Both the position numbers and the translations under genes were made by a program. The notes under the pieces are model-generated. The model was not told the origin of the DNA. It saw only the letters and a list, made by a program, of their open reading frames with translations, and did not search any database. 42,327 bases of DNA from an uncultured Acidimicrobiaceae bacterium (GTDB taxonomy: Bacteria; Actinomycetota; Acidimicrobiia; Acidimicrobiales; Aldehydirespiratoraceae): contig CAJWHS010000013.1 of NCBI GenBank assembly GCA_913041415.1, positions 1-42,327 of the forward strand, in the 5' to 3' direction. Position 1 is the first letter of the stretch; each line of letters starts with the position of its first letter. Positions 16,854 to 24,239 of this stretch are shown here, piece after piece.

Positions 16854-17606
16854 TCAGCCTCCGATCGGCGAGCCGGACGTGAGGCCACCGTCGATCGTGA
16901 AACAGCTACCGGTCACGAAGGCGGCGTCACCCGACGCGAGATACACGGCGAGCCCGGCAATGTCGTCCGGCGTACCCATGCGGCCAACAGGATGCGCTGC
17001 CGTTGCCTCGGCCCGCGCAGTGGCAGAATCTTCGGCGAGGTCGAAGGCCGCATCAGCGAGAGCCGTCATGATCCAGCCGGGGCTGATCGCATTGCACCGC
17101 ACACCTTGATGGCCGTTATCGGTGGCGATTGCTCGCGTCAGAGCATGCACGGCGCCCTTCGAGGCGTTGTAGATCGCCATCTGGTGATCGGCGATATTGC
17201 CCGCAATCGAGCCGATGTTGATGATCGACCCTCCTGAAGGCTGAGTTGCCATCTGGCGGACCGCAGCACGACAGCAGTTGAAGACGCCGCGGACGTTGAC
17301 GTTCATCACGAGGTCGTAGTCGCCGTCGGTCGTGTCCTCGATCGGTTTCTCGACCTGCACTCCTGCGTTGTTGACGATCGTGTCGAGACGACCGGTTGCA
17401 CCGACCGCAGCAGCGATCAGGGCATCGCACGATGCTGCGTCGGCGACATCGGTCTCGAGCCAGTTGACGCCGTCAAGGGTGACCGGGCGACGGCTGCCGG
17501 CAAAGACGATGGCACTCTCGGCAACGAATCGGGCGGCGACACCCTCACCAATCCCGCTCGACGCGCCGGTTACGATCGTGGTGAGGCCGGCGAGTCGACC
17601 GGTCAC
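16854..17606 (-). CDS. SDR family NAD(P)-dependent oxidoreductase
   Basis: A 250-residue classical short-chain dehydrogenase/reductase, interconverting an alcohol and a ketone with NAD(P). The cofactor motif TGASSGIG is near residue 13, NNAGV near 80, the catalytic Ser in INIGSIAGN, and YNASK supplies the Tyr and Lys. PGWIMT and the C-terminal GSCFTIDGG are also typical. The substrate is not predictable. It overlaps the TetR gene by four bases and is probably its target, forming a two-gene minus-strand operon. Confidence 0.92.
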   Translation of the reverse strand: MTGRLAGLTTIVTGASSGIGEGVAARFVAESAIVFAGSRRPVTLDGVNWLETDVADAASCDALIAAAVGATGRLDTIVNNAGVQVEKPIEDTTDGDYDLVMNVNVRGVFNCCRAAVRQMATQPSGGSIINIGSIAGNIADHQMAIYNASKGAVHALTRAIATDNGHQGVRCNAISPGWIMTALADAAFDLAEDSATARAEATAAHPVGRMGTPDDIAGLAVYLASGDAAFVTGSCFTIDGGLTSGSPIGG

Positions 17607-18178
17607 GCCACGTCTCCGAACGCGATCGACTCGCAGAGCTGAAGGCCTCGCTCGAGCGCGTCTTCGTCAGCCCACCGATTCCAGTTGATCCACAGTCCGT
17701 TTTGGAGCGCGAGCACGTCGGTGGTGCGTCGACCGACGGCATCCGGGCTGAGCGATCGGTCGACGTCCTTGATCGCTGCATTGAGCTGGGCGGCGCATCG
17801 GTCGTAGAGATCGCGCTCGGCGACCGCCACCCCGTCGTTGGCGCAGGAAACGGCCCAGATGGCGAGCCACATCTCGAGGTGATGCGGATCGCTGAACTCC
17901 GGGTCGAACCATGAGCGCAGCGCTGCCTTGACCCGCGCTCGCGGATCGTCGCCGGCCTCCGCCATGCGGTCGTCGATGAGCTGCATCAAGCGTTCGGTGG
18001 CCCGCTGGAAGGCAGCGACGACTAGCTTCTCCTTGCCCTCGAAGTGGTAGCTGAGCAGGCCCAGTGACACGTCGGCCTCCTCGGCGACCGCCCGCATGCT
18101 CGTCGAGTCGAGCCCGTTGCGGACAATGACGTCCATCGCTGCGTCGAGAATCTGTTCCTGGGTCTCGGAGAAATTCAC
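17603..18178 (-). CDS. TetR family regulator (BetI-like)
   Basis: A 191-residue TetR-type regulator. The DNA-binding domain reads QEQILDAAMDVIVRNGLDSTSMRAVAEEADVSLGLLSYHFEGKEKL (residues 7-52), a clear helix-turn-helix. The C-terminal domain is of the BetI/AcrR-like class with LEMWLAIWA. The start is a GTG at 18178; 25 bp separate it from the GTG start of the divergent nitroreductase, so one operator could serve both sides, although I see no strong palindrome in that gap. It overlaps the SDR start by four bases. Confidence 0.9.
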   Translation of the reverse strand: MNFSETQEQILDAAMDVIVRNGLDSTSMRAVAEEADVSLGLLSYHFEGKEKLVVAAFQRATERLMQLIDDRMAEAGDDPRARVKAALRSWFDPEFSDPHHLEMWLAIWAVSCANDGVAVAERDLYDRCAAQLNAAIKDVDRSLSPDAVGRRTTDVLALQNGLWINWNRWADEDALERGLQLCESIAFGDVA

Positions 18179-18203
18179 GCGAGCAGTCTGGCACGATGCA
18201 TCC

Positions 18204-18938
18204 GTGGATCGTTCAGAACTCGACTATAAGCACCCGTATCCGTCGCCCGAACTCGAAGCGGAGCATCCTTTCCGGTCGCTCGATTTTGTCGAGTACCCGC
18301 CCGAGGAGATGGCCGAACGGGCAGCGGTCTTCGAGACCTTGATGGCGCATCGCCGCAGCCCTCGACTGTTCTCGGATCGCCCCGTGCCCCGCAACCTGAT
18401 CGAGTCGGCGATCCGGACCGCATCGACCGCCCCCTCGGGGGCGCATAGGCAGCCCTGGCGTTTCGTCGCCACGTCGGCTCCGGCGGTGAAGCGAGCGATT
18501 CGGGAGGCGGCCGAGGAGGAGGAACGGGTCAACTACCTCGAGAACCGGATGAACGACGAGTGGCAGGAGGCACTGGCTCCCATCGGCACCGATCACCACA
18601 AGGAGTTTCTCGAGATCGCGCCCTGGATCGTCGTGTTGTTCGAGGAGCGCTACGAGGTACGGCCCGATGGTGAGCAGCGGAAGAACTACTACGTGAAGGA
18701 AAGCTGCGGAATCGCCGCCGGACTCTTCGTCGCGGCGGTTCACAACATGGGGCTCGCCACTCTCCCCCACACTCCGTCGCCGATGGCCTTCCTCACCCGC
18801 GTGCTGGCGCGACCAGAGAACGAGCGGCCCTTTGTGATGTTCCCGATCGGCTACCCGCTTCCTGGCGTGAAGGTCCCCGACTTCGACCGGAAGGCCCTCG
18901 ATGAAGTAATGGTGATGGTCGACGAACCGGCCGACTGA
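18204..18938 (+). CDS. Iodotyrosine-deiodinase-like nitroreductase
   Basis: A 244-residue FMN protein of the nitroreductase fold, closest in pattern to the iodotyrosine deiodinase (IYD) branch: YPPEEMAERAAVFETLMAHRRSPR, then IRTASTAPSGAHRQPWRFV, then EEEERVNYLENRM, and a C-terminal PIGYP. IYD removes halogen from mono- and dihalotyrosine with reduced FMN. The substrate lid residues Glu and Tyr of IYD (E-x-x-x-Y) are conserved as Glu107 and Tyr111. The lid Lys expected ~21 residues later appears replaced (ALAPIG at ~123-128). The start is GTG 18204, 25 bp from the divergent tetR. It may dehalogenate another phenol, or be a general reductase. Confidence 0.85.
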   Translation: MDRSELDYKHPYPSPELEAEHPFRSLDFVEYPPEEMAERAAVFETLMAHRRSPRLFSDRPVPRNLIESAIRTASTAPSGAHRQPWRFVATSAPAVKRAIREAAEEEERVNYLENRMNDEWQEALAPIGTDHHKEFLEIAPWIVVLFEERYEVRPDGEQRKNYYVKESCGIAAGLFVAAVHNMGLATLPHTPSPMAFLTRVLARPENERPFVMFPIGYPLPGVKVPDFDRKALDEVMVMVDEPAD

Positions 18939-18957
18939 GCCTTTGTCAGGGGGAACC

Positions 18958-19356
18958 GTGTTGCGTGTTCGGGCCAACCGTGCCGATCGCTTGCTCACCA
19001 TCGAACCAATCATTGGCGATGCGCTCAATGACGGCATCCGCCTGCGAGGCATCGGGCTCGAGAGCCTTGTCGATAAGGATCTCCGCACCCTGCTCAGTGA
19101 GCCGGTTGAGGGTGCATTGAACATTTCTTACTGTGGTGCCGGCTACCTCGCTACCTGCGCTACCGACCTCTGGGCTGCAATCGAAACAGCCTTGCAAGAA
19201 GGGGCACTCGAACTCGGTGACAACCTCTCGAGGTGGCGTCGCAAGGGCATTCGCACCGAATTCATCCCGAATCTGATCCCGGATAACTTCCGGAGTACCA
19301 ACCGGTCCTCGTACCAGCAGGCGCTCGAGTCCGCTCCCGGAGGCTCGGGTTCATGA
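18958..19356 (+). CDS. Hypothetical protein
   Basis: A 132-residue protein of unknown function. I recognise no family. The start chosen is GTG at 18958, with AGGGGGA a few bases upstream; a TTG at 18943 would add five residues. Support for it being real: high-GC third codon positions matching the neighbours, position in the plus-strand run after the nitroreductase, and an ATGA overlap with the thioesterase start at 19353. It has two Cys in SYCGAGYLATC, a WAAIETALQEGALELGD helix and a polar Ser-rich tail. An 83-codon minus-strand frame opposite it is less convincing. Confidence 0.55.
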   Translation: MLRVRANRADRLLTIEPIIGDALNDGIRLRGIGLESLVDKDLRTLLSEPVEGALNISYCGAGYLATCATDLWAAIETALQEGALELGDNLSRWRRKGIRTEFIPNLIPDNFRSTNRSSYQQALESAPGGSGS

Positions 19357-19811
19357 GCGACAAGCAATGGGACGTGGGGCTGCTGACGGAGGCCACCCGA
19401 CAGTTGGTGCCGATGGCTGCGCACACCCGGGTCGAGGTCGTGGAGGCCGAGCGCGGCCGGGTCGTGCTGCGCATGCCCCTCGAGGGCAACGGCAATCACA
19501 TCGGCACGATGTACGCCGGTGCCCTCTTCGCGCTCTGCGAGTTCCCCGGCGGCACCCTCTTCTCGACGACTTTCGATGCGTCGCGATACTACCCGATCGT
19601 CAAAGGTGTAGAAATTTCGTTCCGGAAGTTCGCAGGCACCGACATCACCGTCGAGGCGTCGATGTCGGAGAAGGAGGCCATCCGCATTGCGGCGGCCGCC
19701 GCCGATTATGGCAAGGCCGACTTCGACCTTGTGATGGAACTGAAGGACACCGACGGCAACGTCGTCGCCATCTCGACCAACCGCTACCAGATACGGAGCC
19801 ACGGCGTCTGA
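19353..19811 (+). CDS. Hot-dog fold thioesterase (YiiD_C/PaaI-like)
   Basis: A 152-residue single hot-dog domain. The HIGTMYAGALFALCEFPGG segment (about 50-68) is the characteristic helix of the YiiD_C/DUF4442 thioesterase group, followed by VKGVEISFRKFAGTDITVEASM and a C-terminal NRYQIR strand. Members hydrolyse acyl-CoA or acyl-carrier thioesters, or simply bind acyl chains. The catalytic acid may be the Glu of ALCEF. It starts at ATG 19353, overlapping the hypothetical gene's stop, and is followed by the M24 gene, so the plus-strand genes from 18204 on may share a transcript. Confidence 0.82.
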   Translation: MSDKQWDVGLLTEATRQLVPMAAHTRVEVVEAERGRVVLRMPLEGNGNHIGTMYAGALFALCEFPGGTLFSTTFDASRYYPIVKGVEISFRKFAGTDITVEASMSEKEAIRIAAAAADYGKADFDLVMELKDTDGNVVAISTNRYQIRSHGV

Positions 19812-19874
19812 TTGCGCCACGTGCCGTTGGCCGGACGTCACCGAGAACTGGACGAACGTCTAATCTCCGCGACC

Positions 19875-21065
19875 GTGTCCGGACTGATCGAACTCCTGCC
19901 ATCGCCTGAGATCGACGAGAACCTTCTCGCCGCTGAGCGGCTCGAGAATCTGCGGGGCACCATGCTGGCCGACGGTCTCCAGCTCCTCGTTCTCACCAAT
20001 CCGGTGAGTATCCGCTACGCCACCGGCTGCCGGGCGTACTCCGCCTTCCAGTCACGGATCCCCTCGGCCTACGCCATCGTGCCCCTTGTTGGTCCGATCA
20101 TCATGCACGGTGCCTACATCGAGGATCTCGCCTTCGTCGAGGTCTCCCGGCGCTCGCACGCCATCACGAGTTTCGACGCCGGCCTCGATCTCTCGATCGC
20201 CGCCGACCGCTTCGCCGCCGATATCGAACGAGCGCTCACAGAGCTCGGCTACGACTCCCGTGACTCGATCGGCATCGAACGCACCACACCGACCGGGCAC
20301 CGCGCCTTCGCCGATATCGGCCTCAACGTCTTCGACGCGGAGCCGACCATCGAGCTCGCCCGCAGCCGCAAATCTGGTCTTGAGATGGTGGCGCTCGACT
20401 ACTCGATTGCCGTCGCCGAATACGGGATGACGCTGATGGAGCGGGCGCTCGAACCTGGCGTCACCGAAAACCAACTGTTAGCCCTGCTGCACCAAACCAA
20501 CGTCGCCCACGACGGTGACTGGATCGACGGCCGCATGCTGTGCTCCGGCCCCCGAACCAACCCCTGGTACCAAGAGGCGAGTCACCGCAAGATCCAACAG
20601 GGCGACATGGTCGCCTTCGACACCAACATGATCGGCCCGTACGGCTACTGCGCCGACATCTCTCGTACCTGGGTCTGCGGCGACGCCCCGACCCCCGACC
20701 AGCGGGATCTCTACAAACGCGCACTCGAGGAGATCTGGTACAACACGTCCCTCCTGCACGTCGGCGCTTCGTTTGCCGAGCTCTCGCAGAACGCCTATCG
20801 CCAGCCCGATGCGTACGCCGCCAACCGCTACGCCTGCGTGTACCACGGCGTCGGCATGAGCGGTGAGTATCCAAAGATCCCCTACCCCCAGGACTGGGAA
20901 TGGACCGGATACGACGGAGAACTCGAGGACGGTGTCGTGCTGTCTGTCGAGTCCTATATCGGGGTGGAGGGTGGACCGCAGGGGGTCAAGCTCGGGCAGA
21001 TGGTGCGAGTGACCTCAGGCGGGGTCGAGGTCTTGTCGAGCTATCACTTCTGGGCTCCTTCCTGA
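19875..21065 (+). CDS. DddP-like M24 metallopeptidase-fold protein
   Basis: A 396-residue pita-bread (M24) protein. Residues 1-160 form the creatinase-type N-terminal domain; the catalytic domain follows. Its C-terminal half (FDTNMIGPYGYCADISRTW, CVYHGVGMSGEYPKI, VVLSVESYIG) resembles DddP, the iron-dependent DMSP lyase of marine bacteria, more than Xaa-Pro peptidases. Of the DddP ligands, Asp249, Asp261, His324 and Glu359 are kept, at near-identical spacing. Three positions are changed: Asn251, Gly374 (last metal Glu) and Gly330 (catalytic Asp). DMSP cleavage is therefore unlikely without other compensation. GTG 19875 is the chosen start, because upstream codons lack homology; a TTG at 19812 is possible. 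Confidence 0.78.
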   Translation: MSGLIELLPSPEIDENLLAAERLENLRGTMLADGLQLLVLTNPVSIRYATGCRAYSAFQSRIPSAYAIVPLVGPIIMHGAYIEDLAFVEVSRRSHAITSFDAGLDLSIAADRFAADIERALTELGYDSRDSIGIERTTPTGHRAFADIGLNVFDAEPTIELARSRKSGLEMVALDYSIAVAEYGMTLMERALEPGVTENQLLALLHQTNVAHDGDWIDGRMLCSGPRTNPWYQEASHRKIQQGDMVAFDTNMIGPYGYCADISRTWVCGDAPTPDQRDLYKRALEEIWYNTSLLHVGASFAELSQNAYRQPDAYAANRYACVYHGVGMSGEYPKIPYPQDWEWTGYDGELEDGVVLSVESYIGVEGGPQGVKLGQMVRVTSGGVEVLSSYHFWAPS

Positions 21066-21087
21066 GTCGTACCGCCGAACCGTGACC

Positions 21088-21103
21088 CTGGACGGTTGTT
21101 CAG
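21088..21103. promoter_or_regulatory. Operator-like dyad 1 upstream of the DMT transporter
   Basis: CTGGAC-GGTT-GTTCAG is a 16-bp imperfect palindrome in the 91-bp gap before the transporter gene. A near-identical dyad follows at 21122-21137, 34 bp centre to centre. Paired sites of this size and spacing suit two dimers of a TetR-like repressor. No regulator gene is adjacent. Confidence 0.45.
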
Positions 21104-21121
21104 GGCCTCCGAACACTTACG

Positions 21122-21137
21122 CTGAACGAACGTCCAG
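21122..21137. promoter_or_regulatory. Operator-like dyad 2 upstream of the DMT transporter
   Basis: CTGAAC-GAAC-GTCCAG, the reverse-complement partner of the dyad at 21088-21103 (14 of 16 positions agree). It ends 19 bp before the transporter ATG, where bound protein would block the start of transcription or translation. Its core AACGAACGT is also found in the TetR operator at 9092-9115. Confidence 0.45.
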
Positions 21138-21156
21138 TCCTGGGGTGGAGGGCCGC

Positions 21157-22134
21157 ATGCAAACCGATACCCGCCCTGCGGAGATCCCGGCGCCCAACAA
21201 GCGCTCGATGAGCGAGACTACGGCCACGCTCCTTGTCGTCGTGACGTCGATCATGATGGGCTCGGTGCCGGTGTTCGCTCGTGAACTCACCGACGCCGGC
21301 CTGAGTGCCGTGTCGGTGAGCTTCTACCGCAACCTGCTCGGGGCGTTCGTGCTCTTCCGCCTGTTGCGCTTTGATGCCGCTCGCCGGAGCGCAACTCTGT
21401 GGGCGCTCGGCGCCGGGTTCGGCATGGGCCTTGGCTGGACGGCCTTCGTGCGCGCCGTTGAGGTGGTCCCCGTCTCGACCGCGGGCGTCATCTATATGAG
21501 CTACCCGCTTTTCGCGATCGTTTTGGCCTGGGTGCTGTTCCGAGAGACCCCGACCCGACGCGAAATGGTCTCCGCCATGATCGTGCTTTTGGCCTCGGTC
21601 GTCGCGATGGGGCCCGACCTCGGGGGCGAGACCGAAGTGATGGTCGTCGCGTTCCTCGCACCCCTCTCTTTCGGGTTTGCTGTCGCAGTGCTGACCGGAC
21701 GGTTGGCGTCGTTGCGTCCAATCGAGCGGGTCGCTCCGATCGCATTCGGCTCCACCATCGGCCTGCTCCCGGTCATGGCAACTCAGCCGTTCAACGCGTC
21801 GATCCCGTCGGGCCTATCGACGTGGGTGCTGGCCTTCGGCATCGCATTGTTCACCGCGCTCGGGCCACAGTGGATGTACTCGTCGGCGGCACCTTGCGTC
21901 GGCCCTGCCCGCGCTGCGGTTGCCGGCTCGGTCGAGCTGCCGATGATGTTCCTCGTTGGCTACGTCTGGTTCGATGAGGCGCTCACCTGGCAGCAAGGTC
22001 TCGCCGGTCTCATGGTGCTCGGGGCCATCCTGCTCGTTCCGTCTCGTCCGTCTCCGGGCCTCGCCATGGTCCGGCGCAAGCGGCGCCTAAGTTTGGGACG
22101 CCATTACCCGATATCCGTCGAGACTTCGCCATGA
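21157..22134 (+). CDS. EamA/DMT superfamily transporter
   Basis: A 325-residue inner-membrane protein with about ten transmembrane helices in two EamA repeats. Examples are LLVVVTSIMMGSVPVF at the N-terminus, VIYMSYPLFAIVLAWVLFRE at the end of repeat 1, and SVELPMMFLVGYVWFDEALTWQQGLAGLMVLGAILL at the end of repeat 2. Such carriers exchange or export metabolites such as amino acids or nucleotide derivatives; the substrate is unknown. The ATG at 21157 has GGTGGAGGG in front. Its stop overlaps (ATGA) the start of a dehydrogenase stub, so a second gene of the operon seems to have been lost. Confidence 0.88.
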   Translation: MQTDTRPAEIPAPNKRSMSETTATLLVVVTSIMMGSVPVFARELTDAGLSAVSVSFYRNLLGAFVLFRLLRFDAARRSATLWALGAGFGMGLGWTAFVRAVEVVPVSTAGVIYMSYPLFAIVLAWVLFRETPTRREMVSAMIVLLASVVAMGPDLGGETEVMVVAFLAPLSFGFAVAVLTGRLASLRPIERVAPIAFGSTIGLLPVMATQPFNASIPSGLSTWVLAFGIALFTALGPQWMYSSAAPCVGPARAAVAGSVELPMMFLVGYVWFDEALTWQQGLAGLMVLGAILLVPSRPSPGLAMVRRKRRLSLGRHYPISVETSP

Positions 22135-22196
22135 TTACCATCTTCTTCCTCGGTGCCGGCCATACGGGTGGTGGCATGGCCTCGAAGATGACTAGT
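22131..22196 (+). pseudogene. 5' stub of an NAD(P)-binding dehydrogenase gene
   Basis: The ATG at 22131 overlaps the transporter stop. The first ~20 codons read MITIFFLGAGHTGGGMASKM, a Rossmann beta-alpha-beta start with GxGxxGxxMA as in 3-hydroxyisobutyrate-type dehydrogenases. After that the frame runs into the antisense of the next gene's 3' end and is nonsense. The stub stops almost exactly where the convergent SDR gene ends (22192). It looks like the remnant of a deletion that removed the rest of a coupled gene. Confidence 0.5.
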
Positions 22197-23040
22197 CGAG
22201 GTCGACAATCCCGAAGATCTGAGGGTTTCGGTTCTCGACGATGCTGGCGTGCTTCTCGCGCAGCATCTCGACCATGCCCAGATCGGTGAAGATCCAGAAG
22301 CGGTTGTTCACGATCGCGTCGTGCACCAGGTCGGCGACCGCGTCGGGCTCCATGCCGCCATCGATGGCGGCCTTCATGAACGCCCGAGCGGCCTGCTGGT
22401 CATCGGTGGGCTCGAAGAGTGCCGGTGGCGCCGCTGACTCGGGTTGGTTTCGGCCCGCCTCGGCGATCTCTGTGCGGACCCATCCCGGGCACAGACACGA
22501 CACACCGATGCCGGTCTGGTCGGTGGCCATCGTGTTGTACAGGCCCTGGGTGATGCCGACCACAGCCCACTTGCTCGCCGTGTAGGGCGAGTGGCCAGGC
22601 AGATGGCCCGCCATCGACGCCGTATTGACGACGTGCCCTTCGCCCTGCTCGATCATGCGGGGAATGAACGCCCGGTGGCCGTGAACGACGCCCCAGAAGT
22701 TCACGCCCATGACCCACCCCCAAGCGCCGACCGAGATGAAGTCCGGGTTGGGGGCTTCGGCAACGCCGGCGTTGTTGCAAAGCACGTGCACGCCGCCGAA
22801 CTCTCCGAAGGCAAGATCGGCGAGCTGGTCGACCGCAGCACCGTCGGCGACATCGGTGATCTGGCCGATCACGCGGGTGCCGTGAGCCGCCACTTCGGCG
22901 ACGGCGTCGTCGAGCTTCGGGGCCTCAATATCACTCAGTACGACACTCATGCCCTCACGAGCAAAACGATTGGCAAACGCTCGGCCCATGCCGCTGGCGG
23001 CGCCGGTGACGACGGCGGTCTTGTCGGAGAGATCTTGCAT
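22192..23040 (-). CDS. SDR family oxidoreductase
   Basis: A 282-residue short-chain dehydrogenase/reductase of the longer classical type. The NAD(P) motif TGAASGMG is near residue 12, CNNAGVAEA near 88, the catalytic Ser is in NTASMAGHL, and YTASKWA supplies the Tyr and Lys, followed by LCPGWVRT. The C-terminal extension (IVNNRFWIFTDLGMVEMLREKHASIVE) is typical of mycobacterial and acidimicrobial SDRs that accompany lipid or sterol catabolism. The substrate is unknown. It is divergent from the sarcosine-oxidase-like gene with a 44-bp gap. Confidence 0.92.
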   Translation of the reverse strand: MQDLSDKTAVVTGAASGMGRAFANRFAREGMSVVLSDIEAPKLDDAVAEVAAHGTRVIGQITDVADGAAVDQLADLAFGEFGGVHVLCNNAGVAEAPNPDFISVGAWGWVMGVNFWGVVHGHRAFIPRMIEQGEGHVVNTASMAGHLPGHSPYTASKWAVVGITQGLYNTMATDQTGIGVSCLCPGWVRTEIAEAGRNQPESAAPPALFEPTDDQQAARAFMKAAIDGGMEPDAVADLVHDAIVNNRFWIFTDLGMVEMLREKHASIVENRNPQIFGIVDLD

Positions 23041-23084
23041 TCCTCGGACCGTACTCGCCGCCCTGATCCGCTCGTTAGTCTCAG

Positions 23085-24239
23085 ATGATGACCTCTCATG
23101 AGCGTGTCGATGTCGCTGTCATCGGCCGGGGCCTGATCGGCTCCGGCGCCGGACGCCATCTCGCCGAGTCCGGCCGGTCGGTGGCGCTGATCGGGCCGGG
23201 AGAACCATCCGACTGGAACGCGTCCGGGGGGCCGTTCTCGTCCCATCATGACCAGGGCCGCATTACCCGCGTCGCCGGCCGCAACGCGATGTGGACCGAA
23301 GTAGCCGCCCTCGCCTGTGCCCGATATGCCGACATCCAGGCCCGCTCCGGAATCGGATTCCACACCCCACGGGGTGTGCTCGTCGCCTATCCCGACGCCG
23401 CCGACTGGGTCGACCGAGCCGAGCACTGGGGGAGCGACGCCCGCCTCGTCGACCCGGACTGGGTACGGAGTGAAACGGGCGTCGCCATCGAGAACGGGCT
23501 GGACATCGCGTTCGAGGGAGCGCCGGCCGGCCACATCAACCCGCGACGCCTCGTCGCCGCGCAGACCCGCCTCACCGAACTCGCAGGAGGCGCAGTGATC
23601 GACGACGCTGTGCGAGCAGTCGAGCGTCGCAACGGTGGTTTCGAACTCTCCGGAGCGTTCGGATCGATCATGGCCGATCGAATCCTCGTGTCGACCGGTG
23701 GCTTCGGTTCGGAACTCTTCGACTGGAAACTCGATGTTGCGCGCCGGGCCCGCACCATCGTGATGGCCCGCCTCGCTGACGACGGTCGGATTCCCAGCCT
23801 GATCCTCGACCAGCCGCCGGACGACCGGATCTTGGAGGTCTACTGGGTGCCCCCGGTGGAGTATCCCGACGGCTCGGTCCGCATCAAGATTGGCGGCAAC
23901 ATGAAGGACACGATCCTTCTCAAGCCCGAGGAGCTCGTCGACTGGTTCCACGGTGACGGCGATCCAGCCGAGATCGACTGCCTTCGCAACAACCTCGGCG
24001 CCCTCTTGCCCGATGCGTCGCTCGGCGATGTCGCCACTCAGCCGTGCGTCATCACTGGGACTTCGACCGGGATGCCCTACATCGGCATGGTCGACGACGG
24101 CATCGGCGTCGTGATCGCCGGCAACGGCTCGGCCGCGAAATCGAGTGACGAACTTGGGCGACTCGGCGCCTCACTCTTCGGCGAGGCCGGCTGGGACTCT
24201 GGACTCGACCCGTCTCTCTTCACGCCACAGTTCGGCTGA
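23085..24239 (+). CDS. FAD-dependent oxidoreductase, monomeric sarcosine oxidase-like
   Basis: A 384-residue amine-oxidising flavoprotein of the DAO family. The dinucleotide motif VAVIGRGLIGSGAGRHLAESG opens it. SSHHDQGRITR resembles the SSHGxxRIxR segment of monomeric sarcosine/N-methyltryptophan oxidases, and ILVSTGGFGSELF is the ATG-like strand. Near the C-terminus PCVITGTSTGMPYIG has a Cys at the place of the covalent FAD-linking Cys in those enzymes. The likely reaction is oxidative removal of a methyl or amino group from a secondary amine, producing peroxide. ATG at 23085 or 23088. The stop directly abuts the convergent TauE gene. Confidence 0.85.
   Translation: MMTSHERVDVAVIGRGLIGSGAGRHLAESGRSVALIGPGEPSDWNASGGPFSSHHDQGRITRVAGRNAMWTEVAALACARYADIQARSGIGFHTPRGVLVAYPDAADWVDRAEHWGSDARLVDPDWVRSETGVAIENGLDIAFEGAPAGHINPRRLVAAQTRLTELAGGAVIDDAVRAVERRNGGFELSGAFGSIMADRILVSTGGFGSELFDWKLDVARRARTIVMARLADDGRIPSLILDQPPDDRILEVYWVPPVEYPDGSVRIKIGGNMKDTILLKPEELVDWFHGDGDPAEIDCLRNNLGALLPDASLGDVATQPCVITGTSTGMPYIGMVDDGIGVVIAGNGSAAKSSDELGRLGASLFGEAGWDSGLDPSLFTPQFG

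Noticed and set aside
18213-19124. A 303-codon minus-strand frame opposite the nitroreductase
   Set aside because: Antisense to the well-conserved IYD-like gene; no recognisable protein motif.
18946-19197. An 83-codon minus-strand frame opposite the hypothetical gene
   Set aside because: The plus-strand frame has better third-position bias, a ribosome binding site and an ATGA overlap with the next gene.
22947-23951. A 334-codon minus-strand frame opposite the sarcosine-oxidase-like gene
   Set aside because: Antisense to a clear flavoprotein gene and overlapping the SDR start; His/Arg/Gly-rich translation without domains.
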